Shown here: positions 16,247 to 24,144 of the stretch, in pieces
How the letters are laid out: each line of letters begins with the position of its first letter
Numbering within the stretch: position 1 is the stretch's first letter
Notes under the pieces: generated by a model
What the model was told of the DNA's origin: nothing
Database searches by the model: none
The model's input: the letters and a program-made list of their open reading frames with translations, nothing else
Position numbers and translations under genes: made by a program
NCBI GenBank assembly: GCA_947630665.1
Contig: CANRID010000019.1
Location: forward strand, 1-39,760
From: an uncultured Bacteroidales bacterium
GTDB taxonomy: Bacteria; Bacteroidota; Bacteroidia; Bacteroidales; UBA932
Direction: 5' to 3'
DNA: 39,760 bases

Positions 16247-17653
16247 TCATATTAATTCTGCGGAGCCGTATTTTCCGCGAAGATATTTGTCTATCGAGCG
16301 AGCCGCCCTGCGTCCCGCACCCATTGCCAGAATCACAGTAGCCGCGCCGGTAACCGCATCCCCCCCTGCGAACACTCCCTCCCGGGAAGTCGTTCCTTCC
16401 TCATCCGCCACGAGACCGCCCCGGCGAGTTCTCTCTAATCCGGATGTCGTGGAAGCGATCAGCGGATTGGGAGACGTACCCAAAGCCATGATCACTACAT
16501 CCGCTTCCATGTCGAATTCCGAACCCGGAACGGGAACCGGAGCCCGGCGACCGCTTTCATCGGGATCCCCCAATTTCATGGATTCGCACCGGATTCCCTT
16601 CACCCAACCGCGCCCGTCGTCCAATATTTCCACGGGATTGACTAACATCCGGAATTCTATCCCCTCCTCCCGCGCATGATGCACCTCCTCTTTCCGCGCG
16701 GGCAACTCCTTTTCCGTCCTCCGGTAAACCACCGTCACATGCGCTCCTAAACGCAAAGCCGTACGGGCCGCATCCATCGCCACATTGCCTCCCCCCACTA
16801 CACACACTTTCCGGCCCACATAAATAGGCGTATCGGAATCCTCCTTGTAAGCATTCATCAAATTATTGCGGGTCAGGAATTCATTGGCCGAAAATACCCC
16901 GTTCAGGTTCTCGCCCGGTATTCCCATGAATCTGGGAAGCCCGGCCCCCGATCCTATGAAAACGGCTTTAAAACCTTCCTTCTCGAACAGATCGTCCACC
17001 GAAAGCGTACGTCCTATTACCACATTGGTCTCTATCGTCACCCCCAATGCCCGTACATTATCCACTTCGCTTTTCACCACTTTCTCTTTGGGAAGCCTGA
17101 ATTCGGGAATTCCGTATTCCAGCACGCCGCCCGGTTTATGCAATGCCTCGAAAATGGTTACCTCGTACCCCGTTTTCGCCAGATCCGCCGCACAAGCCAA
17201 ACCGCTCGGCCCGCTCCCGATTACCGCCACCTTTATCCCGTTGGAACTTTTTCTTTCCGTAAAACGCACTCCGTTCTCCCGGCTCCAGTCCGCCACGAAT
17301 CTTTCGAGCTTCCCGATAGCAACCGGCTCGTTCCGGATTCCCAGCACGCAGGCGCCCTCACATTGATTTTCCTGCGGACATACTCTTCCGCACACGGCAG
17401 GCAAAGAACTGTCGATAGCGATAATGCGTGCCGCCTCCCTGAAATCCCCCTTTAGAACTTCCTGTATAAAAAACGGAATTTTCACCGCCACCGGACAGGC
17501 GTTCATACAAGCCGGCTTTTTACAATTCAGGCACCGCGACGCCTCCAAAACGGCCTCCCGCTCGTCATATCCGTAACTGACTTCCTCGAAATTCCCCCTC
17601 CTTGCAGCCGGATCCTGTTCCCTTGCCTGTACCCTTGGTATTTTATTACTCAT
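16247..17653 (-). CDS. nfnB: NfnB-like / glutamate-synthase small-subunit-like NADPH oxidoreductase
   Basis: The 468-residue flavoprotein has an N-terminal module for two [4Fe-4S] clusters ([14 protein letters not shown] near residue 41 and [15 protein letters not shown] near residue 88). The FAD site is [15 protein letters not shown] and the NADPH site is [16 protein letters not shown]. The same fold serves as GltD in glutamate synthase, but no large subunit is nearby. The immediately upstream gene encodes the NfnA partner, so this is better read as the large subunit of the NADH-dependent ferredoxin:NADP+ oxidoreductase, which couples ferredoxin, NADH and NADPH pools by flavin-based electron bifurcation. 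A short name gltA/sudA is often used for the same family. Confidence 0.87.
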   Translation of the reverse strand: MSNKIPRVQAREQDPAARRGNFEEVSYGYDEREAVLEASRCLNCKKPACMNACPVAVKIPFFIQEVLKGDFREAARIIAIDSSLPAVCGRVCPQENQCEGACVLGIRNEPVAIGKLERFVADWSRENGVRFTERKSSNGIKVAVIGSGPSGLACAADLAKTGYEVTIFEALHKPGGVLEYGIPEFRLPKEKVVKSEVDNVRALGVTIETNVVIGRTLSVDDLFEKEGFKAVFIGSGAGLPRFMGIPGENLNGVFSANEFLTRNNLMNAYKEDSDTPIYVGRKVCVVGGGNVAMDAARTALRLGAHVTVVYRRTEKELPARKEEVHHAREEGIEFRMLVNPVEILDDGRGWVKGIRCESMKLGDPDESGRRAPVPVPGSEFDMEADVVIMALGTSPNPLIASTTSGLERTRRGGLVADEEGTTSREGVFAGGDAVTGAATVILAMGAGRRAARSIDKYLRGKYGSAELI

Positions 17654-17678
17654 TCTTCTTCCTTTTTATTTTTGCATT

Positions 17679-17687
17679 TCCCGACAG
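17679..17687 (+). repeat. TCCCGACAG copy between nfnA and nfnB
   Basis: The copy lies in the 59-base gap separating two subunit genes that otherwise belong to one operon. Confidence 0.6.
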
Positions 17688-17712
17688 CCATTTCCTGCCC
17701 CGGAACGCCGCT

Positions 17713-18567
17713 TTACCGGCCGAGTCCGATCCGGCACTTATGGTCGGATTCCACCTCCTGATCTTTATACATTCCCTGCCTGCGCATCGCCTCATCGAAA
17801 TCCACCTCATAGGCATTGAATTCCGGACCATCTACACAGGCGAACATGGTTTTGCCCCCCACGCTCACCCGGCAAGCCCCGCACATACCCGTACCGTCCA
17901 CCATCAAAGTATTAAGGCTTACGATTAAAGGCAGATCATATTTCTTTGCCGTCAACGTCACGAATTTCATCATGATCATAGGACCTATCGCCACGGCCCT
18001 GTCATATACGCGGCCTTCTCCCATCAACCGGTCCAGCACGCCCGTCACCAGCCCTTTTTCTCCCTTGGAACCGTCATCCGTACAAATATGCAACCCGTCG
18101 CATACGGCTTCCATCTCCTTTTCCATAATCAGCATGCCGGCCGTTTTCGCTCCTGCGATCACCTCCACCCGCGCGCCTCTTGCATGCAAATATTTAACCT
18201 GAGGATAAACAGGCGCTATTCCCAATCCTCCGGCAATAAACAAGAATCTCTTGCCCCGAAGCTCTTCCTCTCTCTCATTCACGAATTCGGAAGGCTGTCC
18301 CAAAGGACCCGCCACATCCATCAGTTCATCTCCCTCTTCCAGGTGGCAGATCTTCCGGCTGGATGCGCCCACTACCTGCGTAACGATCGTAACGGTCCCT
18401 TTCTCCCTATCATAATCGCAAACAGTCAAAGGAATCCGCTCTCCCTTCTCATCCGCCCTGACAATCAGGAACTGTCCCGGCATAGCCGCCTGTGCCACTC
18501 TGGGAGCCTCCACCTCCATCAGACATATCTGCGGCGCCAACTCTTTCTTCTTAACAATCTTATACAT
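17713..18567 (-). CDS. nfnA: NfnA-like FAD/NAD-binding subunit (sulfide dehydrogenase beta-like)
   Basis: The 284-residue protein resembles dihydroorotate dehydrogenase electron-transfer subunits and NfnA. It has a ferredoxin-reductase-like FAD domain (MPGQFLIVR, IPLTVCDYD), a nucleotide-binding domain (FIAGGLGIAPVYPQVKYL) and a C-terminal [2Fe-2S] segment DGTGMCGACRVSVGGKTMFACVDGPEF whose first part is typical for this subgroup. It precedes nfnB with a 59-base gap. There is no pyrD-type gene adjacent, supporting Nfn over a dihydroorotate dehydrogenase role. Confidence 0.88.
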   Translation of the reverse strand: MYKIVKKKELAPQICLMEVEAPRVAQAAMPGQFLIVRADEKGERIPLTVCDYDREKGTVTIVTQVVGASSRKICHLEEGDELMDVAGPLGQPSEFVNEREEELRGKRFLFIAGGLGIAPVYPQVKYLHARGARVEVIAGAKTAGMLIMEKEMEAVCDGLHICTDDGSKGEKGLVTGVLDRLMGEGRVYDRAVAIGPMIMMKFVTLTAKKYDLPLIVSLNTLMVDGTGMCGACRVSVGGKTMFACVDGPEFNAYEVDFDEAMRRQGMYKDQEVESDHKCRIGLGR

Positions 18568-18599
18568 TACCCGATTAATTTCTTTTTCGATTATCCAAA

Positions 18600-18632
18600 T
18601 TCAACCGGCGCGAACCCGTGCCGGATGCCGGC
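18600..18632. other. GC-rich inverted-repeat segment between nfnA and the GH9 gene
   Basis: The 88-base gap contains overlapping GCCGG/CCGGC inverted repeats (for example GCCGG-ATG-CCGGC). It could attenuate read-through from the GH9 gene, but no U-run follows, so I do not call a terminator. Confidence 0.35.
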
Positions 18633-18655
18633 GCCCTGTCTTTTACCTCTTGCTA

Positions 18656-21142
18656 TTAAAGCGGCGCTTCCTCCAGCGATTTGAAGGAATATCCTTTCTT
18701 CTTGAGGTACTGCACGATCTCTCCCAAACGATTATACAATTTATCGCTCCGCTCGTCCTCCACTCCCGGATGAATGAGAATCAAGGCCCCGTCGAGACCG
18801 TATGCCTGCTCATAGGAATACAACTTATTGATCAGCTTTTGCGACGGCTGGTAAGACGTCATGGACGGTACGGTATAATCCGCCGGAGTAGCGGTCCCCG
18901 GAGTATAATTGACCACCCGATATCCCATATTCTCTATGATATTCACACTCTCGCGGTTATAATATTCATAAGGGGGCAGAAACCATACGGATTTTTCTTT
19001 CGGAATCCCCAATTTTTCCAGCTCCCGTGCATTTTTTATGATATCCGCCTCTATCTCTTCCCGACTGACTAACATGGAATCCCGGTTCCCCCACGGAGCA
19101 TACAACAAATGACCGTCCGAATGACCGCCCACATAATGCCCGTTGCGGATGATATCGCGGATCAGGCCGGAATGTTCCGCCATACGCATACAATTGCCCG
19201 TAAGGAAAAACGAACCTTTGATGTTTTCCTTTTTCAGCGTCTTCAATATTTTCTGTCCGCCCTGGAACATGGAATCGGCGGTAAAAACCAGATAAATAGT
19301 TTTTTGGGAAGGATCCATCCTTATCACCGCTCCGTAATCGTCCTTAACCGTCAGGGGTTTCTTTTCCTCCCGGCCCATATTTTCCAAAGCCGCAAAATAA
19401 TACGCCAGACCGGCCGTACCGTCCATCGTCGGTTCGTTGCTGGCATAATCCCCTATATCGTCATGATATACGGCGATTCCGTTATTGAAGACCTCATATA
19501 AATCTTTTTTCCTGAGAGAATGGCCCGCCCGTTCCATAAAAACCGTACGATACACCGGACCGTCCACCAGACCGCCGGGAGTCAGATCCCCTTTTACCAC
19601 CGTATAGGAAGAATGAGGCTGGGACGGATAGTCCCCTCCTAAAGGATATCCCACGATCATGGAAGTTCCCCACGGATTGCATCCCAACAACCAGTCGCGC
19701 AAAGCCATTTCCATCTCCACAAAAGCGGTATCTCCCGTTACCTTATTATAAAGCCGGGCCTGCGTAACGGCCGCCGATACCAAATTATTGGAACACCAGA
19801 TATACGGAATCCCGTTCATGAAAGGATCCTCCGCCGCCCGGTTCCGCAACACTTCCAAACCGGAACGCATAAACGCCGCATATTTTTCCCGTCTGGCCTG
19901 ATCGGACGATTTGGCCAGATAATAATGCCCCAGATTTATGAACGGATAGTACTGATAATGCCGTCCGCGCCCCAGTTCCATCCAAGGTGAAACGGGTTCC
20001 AGCTCTCCCCAATAATCGGCTTTCTTGCCCCAGGTTTCATCTCCCGTAAAATCATAGATCGTAGCGGCGGCCAACTCTATATCGTCCGTATAGGTATCTT
20101 CCTCATAAAAATACGGAGAAACCAGGCAGGCGGTTTGAGTATTCCCCGGCTGCTCTTCCGCAAAACGGTAAGCCTGTTCCGACTTCATCTGCATGATTCC
20201 CGCCATTTTGGGATCTATATCCTTAAATACCCTGGCACCCAAGGCGAAAGCGGAAGCGAACTTGCCGGCGGTAGAAGCCACTCCCGTAGTCCGGTTGATC
20301 CATTTTCCCAATCCCTGAGGTTTCCCCGTCACAAAATAAACGGGACGCCCCTCTCCTTTTCCCCAACCATAATCTACACTGTCCCGATAGGGAAGCCTGA
20401 ACCCGGCATGGTCGCGGTCGTCCGCTATTTGATTGAACATCACCTTATCCTCGGGATTCATCTTTATAAGCCATTCCAACCCCCACTTCGCCTCGTCCAA
20501 TATATCGGGAATGCCATTCGCCTTCTTCTTTCCACTGGCATCGTAACGGTCCTTAAACACCGATTTATCCTCCTGCTCCATATACGCGAACAACAATTGA
20601 TAAACCGCCGTAGCGGAAGTAGGAACATATTGAAGATAATCGGTAGCATCGTGCCACCCTCCCGTCACATCTATTTTTTCTCCGTTGCGCGAAGGATGAT
20701 CCACGATATAGCCGTCATGCTGATGACACACCGTATCATTGTAAGGATTATATCCGCAACGCTGCTGCCTCATATAGACCAACAGGAAATCCGCCAGATT
20801 ATCATACACATCGGAACCGATCCGGAAATTAGGAGATTTTCCTCCCCCGCACACGATATAATATCCCCCTTCCTTTTTCAGAGAAGAAAAATCCAATCTG
20901 AAAGCTCCTTCCATTCCCCATTTCTTACCGTCAGCCGGTTTCCCGACGCCTTTGAACACGGTTTCACCCGTTACGGCATCATGGACCGTAAACTCGCCGT
21001 TGCCCGGATTTGACACGGCAATATACACCGCAATCTTTTTGTCTTCCGGCAAATATCCGGCCTGATTGATCCGCACCCATTCCCGGGCCGGGAGCGATGC
21101 CGCAATCACACAAAAAACAAAGCTCAAAATAAATTTTTTCAT
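18656..21142 (-). CDS. Secreted GH9-type hydrolase fused to a polysaccharide deacetylase domain
   Basis: The 828-residue protein begins with a signal peptide (MKKFILSFVFCVIAASLPA). An immunoglobulin-like GH9 N-domain follows at about 20-105 (VRINQAGYLPEDKKIA). The GH9 catalytic domain spans about 110-585, with GGWHDATDY near residue 164 carrying the conserved Asp pair and YASNEPTMDG near residue 569 carrying the expected catalytic Glu. A NodB/CE4-like deacetylase domain occupies about 605-828. Its metal-binding HSDGH motif (near residue 675) is intact, but the usual TFDDG motif reads VFTADS, losing the catalytic Asp. GH9 includes endoglucanases and exo-glucosaminidases, so the substrate may be a beta-glucan or an amino-sugar polymer. 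No SusCD pair or other glycosidase sits beside it. Confidence 0.9.
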   Translation of the reverse strand: MKKFILSFVFCVIAASLPAREWVRINQAGYLPEDKKIAVYIAVSNPGNGEFTVHDAVTGETVFKGVGKPADGKKWGMEGAFRLDFSSLKKEGGYYIVCGGGKSPNFRIGSDVYDNLADFLLVYMRQQRCGYNPYNDTVCHQHDGYIVDHPSRNGEKIDVTGGWHDATDYLQYVPTSATAVYQLLFAYMEQEDKSVFKDRYDASGKKKANGIPDILDEAKWGLEWLIKMNPEDKVMFNQIADDRDHAGFRLPYRDSVDYGWGKGEGRPVYFVTGKPQGLGKWINRTTGVASTAGKFASAFALGARVFKDIDPKMAGIMQMKSEQAYRFAEEQPGNTQTACLVSPYFYEEDTYTDDIELAAATIYDFTGDETWGKKADYWGELEPVSPWMELGRGRHYQYYPFINLGHYYLAKSSDQARREKYAAFMRSGLEVLRNRAAEDPFMNGIPYIWCSNNLVSAAVTQARLYNKVTGDTAFVEMEMALRDWLLGCNPWGTSMIVGYPLGGDYPSQPHSSYTVVKGDLTPGGLVDGPVYRTVFMERAGHSLRKKDLYEVFNNGIAVYHDDIGDYASNEPTMDGTAGLAYYFAALENMGREEKKPLTVKDDYGAVIRMDPSQKTIYLVFTADSMFQGGQKILKTLKKENIKGSFFLTGNCMRMAEHSGLIRDIIRNGHYVGGHSDGHLLYAPWGNRDSMLVSREEIEADIIKNARELEKLGIPKEKSVWFLPPYEYYNRESVNIIENMGYRVVNYTPGTATPADYTVPSMTSYQPSQKLINKLYSYEQAYGLDGALILIHPGVEDERSDKLYNRLGEIVQYLKKKGYSFKSLEEAPL

Positions 21143-21202
21143 ATTGCAGTCCTTTTAAATTTCATACCGGTTTCCGGAAAATCATCATCTCCGGGGATGG
21201 GG

Positions 21203-21237
21203 CGAATTTACGATTTTTTTTCATATTCCAGGCCAAA
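21203..21237 (-). promoter_or_regulatory. Possible promoter of the GH9-CE4 gene
   Basis: On the minus strand TTTG (21237-21234) is followed after 23 bases by TAAATTCG, one mismatch from TAnnTTTG. The leader would be about 55 bases. Confidence 0.35.
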
Positions 21238-21244
21238 AGACCGT

Positions 21245-21565
21245 TTACTTCCCGGCTGCGGGAACAATCTCCTCTGCCGTGAATCCCTGTTTCTCAATTT
21301 CCTCTTTCAATTGCTCCTTGGTCACTTTCTCGGGAAGATACTTGAACCATACGGTCCGGGTATCCAAATCCACTTTCAGGTCCTTTACGCCCTTGATATA
21401 CGGCAGCATGGCATCCAATCTCTTTTTACAATTAGCGCAATCGATGGAAACGGAATAAGTGACTTCTGCCTCTTGCGCCTTTTTCTTGACATCCTGCGCG
21501 ACAGAGGAAAATGACACGGTCAAAGCCGCGATCAGCATTGCTGTAAAAATCTTGAACGGTTTCAT
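21245..21565 (-). CDS. Periplasmic heavy-metal-associated (HMA) domain protein
   Basis: The 106-residue protein has a signal peptide (MKPFKIFTAMLIAALTVSFS, ending SVAQ) and one HMA domain. The metal-binding CxxC is Cys43-Cys46 in SIDCANCKKRLD, followed by the usual second half VTKEQLKEEIEKQGFTAEE. Soluble HMA proteins bind Cu(I), Zn or similar soft metals. It lies 77 bases downstream of a TonB receptor on the same strand, so it probably accepts or buffers the metal imported by that receptor. The start at 21565 is preferred over 21601 because it gives a clean signal peptide. Confidence 0.87.
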   Translation of the reverse strand: MKPFKIFTAMLIAALTVSFSSVAQDVKKKAQEAEVTYSVSIDCANCKKRLDAMLPYIKGVKDLKVDLDTRTVWFKYLPEKVTKEQLKEEIEKQGFTAEEIVPAAGK

Positions 21566-21642
21566 AACGATAAATTTTATTATTGTTCTATAAATGTTCA
21601 TTTGCGTAATCCGGCACTTTATCTGTCCGGATCATATAAAAA

Positions 21643-23919
21643 TCATTTCCACACGGATACCCGTATGCCGGCATATACCATCGCTCCCATCAGCGGGCCC
21701 CATATCATGGATGAATTGAATTTAACGGAAAAAGGATCGTCGGCATGCAAAATCGGATTTTTCTGCATATAATCCGTAAGGTTCTCCCCTCCCACATAAA
21801 TATCTATTCCCTTGAATTTCCGGGTAACCTGCGCATACAGCATAGGATATACGGGCGACTGGCCGCCTCCCATAAACCGGGGCAATGCGCAAGGGCCGTT
21901 CAACTGCAGGGTAGCGTCGAAAATCCACTTGCTCATAGGCGTAGCGTACTGCAAATTCAGAACTCCCTTGTATTTGCTCATCAACGGACGGTCCGTCACC
22001 CCTTGGCCGTCCATCTCCACTTTGGCATTCGTATAACGGAAAGTGGCAAGAATAGTAAAGCGTTCTATCGGTTCCAAGGATAAATCGATCTGGTAAGTAT
22101 CCGTAAATGAACGCCCGTGACTATTGTAAAAGCGGACGCTCGACAAATCGGGATCTTTATCCCAGTCCACGATCAATTGACTGTTAAAGCTCGTGCGGAA
22201 ATAATCGAAACCGATATAGGAATTTTCTCCGCTTCCCAAAGGAAAATACCGGGTCAGACTGCTGCCGAATGTCCATGCATCTTCCATTTTCTGTTTTTCC
22301 TCCATGACTATTTTCCGGCCGGAGGACAACACTCCCAGATTATCCGCAATCACATTCGGCATCCTGTATCCTCTTCCGGCGGTAAGACGGAAAATCAGAT
22401 CCGGAGAGAAAGAATATTTAATATTGGCCCGGGGTGCGAACATCCAGCCGTATCCCGTATGATAATCTAACCGGAGTCCCGCCACGATGCTGATCTTCTC
22501 TTCCAAAGAATAAGTATATTCTCCATAGACGCCTAAAGACTTCTCGATGCGGCTCAGCGGAATAAGGTTCTCATCCGGCATTCCGTCCACTATGATGCGG
22601 TCCAGCACATTCTCGTTGAAATGATCGTACTGGCCGCTGATTCCCAACGTATATCGGTGGGCATCATTTATCCGGCTCTGGAACATTCCGTTAAAAAACA
22701 CCATATCCTGATGGCCGTCGTAATTTTTAATTCCGAAGCTGGATTCCGTTTTATAATAGGAATAATCCGTTACGAACGCGACATTGGTAGATCCGTCTCC
22801 GTTCAGCGGAACCCCCACTTTCACGAATCCGTCTATACCGGTATTGTCTATCTGCGAACCCCATATATTTTTATGATAGGCCTCCAGATTATCGTTCATT
22901 CCCTTCTCAAAATCCATTTGCCCGCCGATTCTTCTGTCATTCACGGCTTTTATCCCGAATCTCACCTGCGCACCGCCCGGCGAGAAATAAAGCCACCGGT
23001 TATCTATATTAAACTGCCGGGTAAGCGGATCATTCCGGAAAGAATCGTGATTGGAATCGTACTTTTTCGTATCCGCCGAAACATGCCCGAGTATGACCGT
23101 ACTCCATTTTTGATTCAACTGTAACGAAGACGCCACATTGGCCTCCGTTCTCAAATTGCTGTTTACAAATAAATTCAGGAAAAAAGGAATTTCATCCGTA
23201 GGCTTGCGGTGTTCTATGTTAATCTGGCCGGTAAGGGCTTCCAGCCCGTTAATGACGGACGAGGGGCCTTTGGATATCTGGATGCTTTGCAGCCATTGTC
23301 CGGGAATATAGGAAAGCCCGAATGGGGAAGACAGGCCGCGCATTACGGGCCGGTTTTCGTCCAACATCTGGGTATAGCTTCCCGACAGGCCCAGCAAACG
23401 TATCTGCCTGGCTCCCGTTATCGCATCGGAATACCCGACGCTCACGCTGGCGGAATTCTCAAAACTTTCCGCCAGACTGCAACAGGCCATTTTATAAAGC
23501 CCGGCGGAAGTGATTACTTCCGTTTTGACCGGCGTGCCCTTGGCTATGTAATTCGCTTCACTGCGTCCGGCTACCACCAAGGCGTCCAACTGATTTTCAT
23601 CTGTCAGATTGAATTCCGCATAATCCTGACCGGGCGAAAGGACGACCGTATCCTTAGAATAACCTATAAAAGAAGCTATCAGGGTAATCTTTTCCCCGCT
23701 CAATTTTTTCAACACGAATTCGCCGCGTTCGTCCGCCGTAACGCCGCTCTTTCCTTCTACCCAAGAAACGGTTGCAAACGCTACCGGTTTTTTCTCCCCG
23801 CCGGACGCATCGGTATAAAATACCTTTCCCCTTACCTCCTGCGCAAAAGCCGCGGTGCCTGCAGCAACGAATACCGCCAGCAATCCACACAACAATATGA
23901 TTTTATTTCTTATTCCCAT
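21643..23919 (-). CDS. TonB-dependent outer-membrane receptor, probable metal (copper-type) uptake
   Basis: The 758-residue protein has a signal peptide (IILLCGLLAVFVAAGTAAFAQ), a carboxypeptidase-regulatory-like domain (EVRGKVFYTD to about residue 105), a plug domain (about 120-240) and a 22-strand-type barrel ending in an aromatic-rich C-terminus (GIRVSVWK). The plug contains YKMACCSLAESFENSASV and ITGARQIRLLGLSGSYTQ, a signature I associate with Bacteroidota NosA-like receptors linked to copper or other soft metals; the paired cysteines would fit a metal ligand. The HMA-protein gene directly downstream supports this. The start at 23919 was chosen for the signal peptide; the longer frame from 24051 covers the probable leader. 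Confidence 0.9.
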   Translation of the reverse strand: MGIRNKIILLCGLLAVFVAAGTAAFAQEVRGKVFYTDASGGEKKPVAFATVSWVEGKSGVTADERGEFVLKKLSGEKITLIASFIGYSKDTVVLSPGQDYAEFNLTDENQLDALVVAGRSEANYIAKGTPVKTEVITSAGLYKMACCSLAESFENSASVSVGYSDAITGARQIRLLGLSGSYTQMLDENRPVMRGLSSPFGLSYIPGQWLQSIQISKGPSSVINGLEALTGQINIEHRKPTDEIPFFLNLFVNSNLRTEANVASSLQLNQKWSTVILGHVSADTKKYDSNHDSFRNDPLTRQFNIDNRWLYFSPGGAQVRFGIKAVNDRRIGGQMDFEKGMNDNLEAYHKNIWGSQIDNTGIDGFVKVGVPLNGDGSTNVAFVTDYSYYKTESSFGIKNYDGHQDMVFFNGMFQSRINDAHRYTLGISGQYDHFNENVLDRIIVDGMPDENLIPLSRIEKSLGVYGEYTYSLEEKISIVAGLRLDYHTGYGWMFAPRANIKYSFSPDLIFRLTAGRGYRMPNVIADNLGVLSSGRKIVMEEKQKMEDAWTFGSSLTRYFPLGSGENSYIGFDYFRTSFNSQLIVDWDKDPDLSSVRFYNSHGRSFTDTYQIDLSLEPIERFTILATFRYTNAKVEMDGQGVTDRPLMSKYKGVLNLQYATPMSKWIFDATLQLNGPCALPRFMGGGQSPVYPMLYAQVTRKFKGIDIYVGGENLTDYMQKNPILHADDPFSVKFNSSMIWGPLMGAMVYAGIRVSVWK

Positions 23920-23947
23920 TTTCAAACAAGATTTGAGAACCGGTAAT

Positions 23948-23955
23948 TGTCGGGA
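23948..23955 (-). repeat. TCCCGACA copy in the TonB-receptor leader
   Basis: It reads TGTCGGGA on the plus strand, 28 bases upstream of the receptor ATG, and faces the copy at 24073. Confidence 0.55.
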
Positions 23956-24039
23956 TGCTCCATATTCCATAGCAGAAACCGGATACGATATACCTGAACA
24001 TAAGGTCGAAATTATGTAATGTCCCCTGTTCATCCGATA

Positions 24040-24067
24040 CAAAAATATCATATTTTTCTTACATTTG
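24040..24067. promoter_or_regulatory. Two back-to-back -7 elements for the TonB receptor and sppA
   Basis: TATTTTTG on the minus strand (24047-24040) and TACATTTG on the plus strand (24060-24067) both match TAnnTTTG and are only 12 bases apart. Each would have its -33 region on or beyond the other promoter. Leaders would be about 115 and 71 bases. Confidence 0.5.
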
Positions 24068-24072
24068 TCCTG

Positions 24073-24081
24073 TCCCGACAG
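24073..24081 (+). repeat. TCCCGACAG copy at the probable sppA transcription start
   Basis: It lies six bases after the TACATTTG element and is part of CTGTC-CC-GACAG. Confidence 0.6.
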
Positions 24082-24144
24082 AAAAACGCAAAAAAATAAT
24101 ACTTTTACGATAAGTCCGTTGAATATAAAAATTTTAACATCTAT

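Noticed and set aside
16247-17653. True glutamate synthase small subunit (gltD)
   Set aside because: The family is the same, but the adjacent NfnA-type gene and the absence of a gltB neighbour favour the Nfn assignment.
23920-24040. Cobalamin-type riboswitch in the TonB-receptor leader
   Set aside because: I found no B12-box-like sequence or extended pairing, and the receptor resembles metal rather than corrinoid types.
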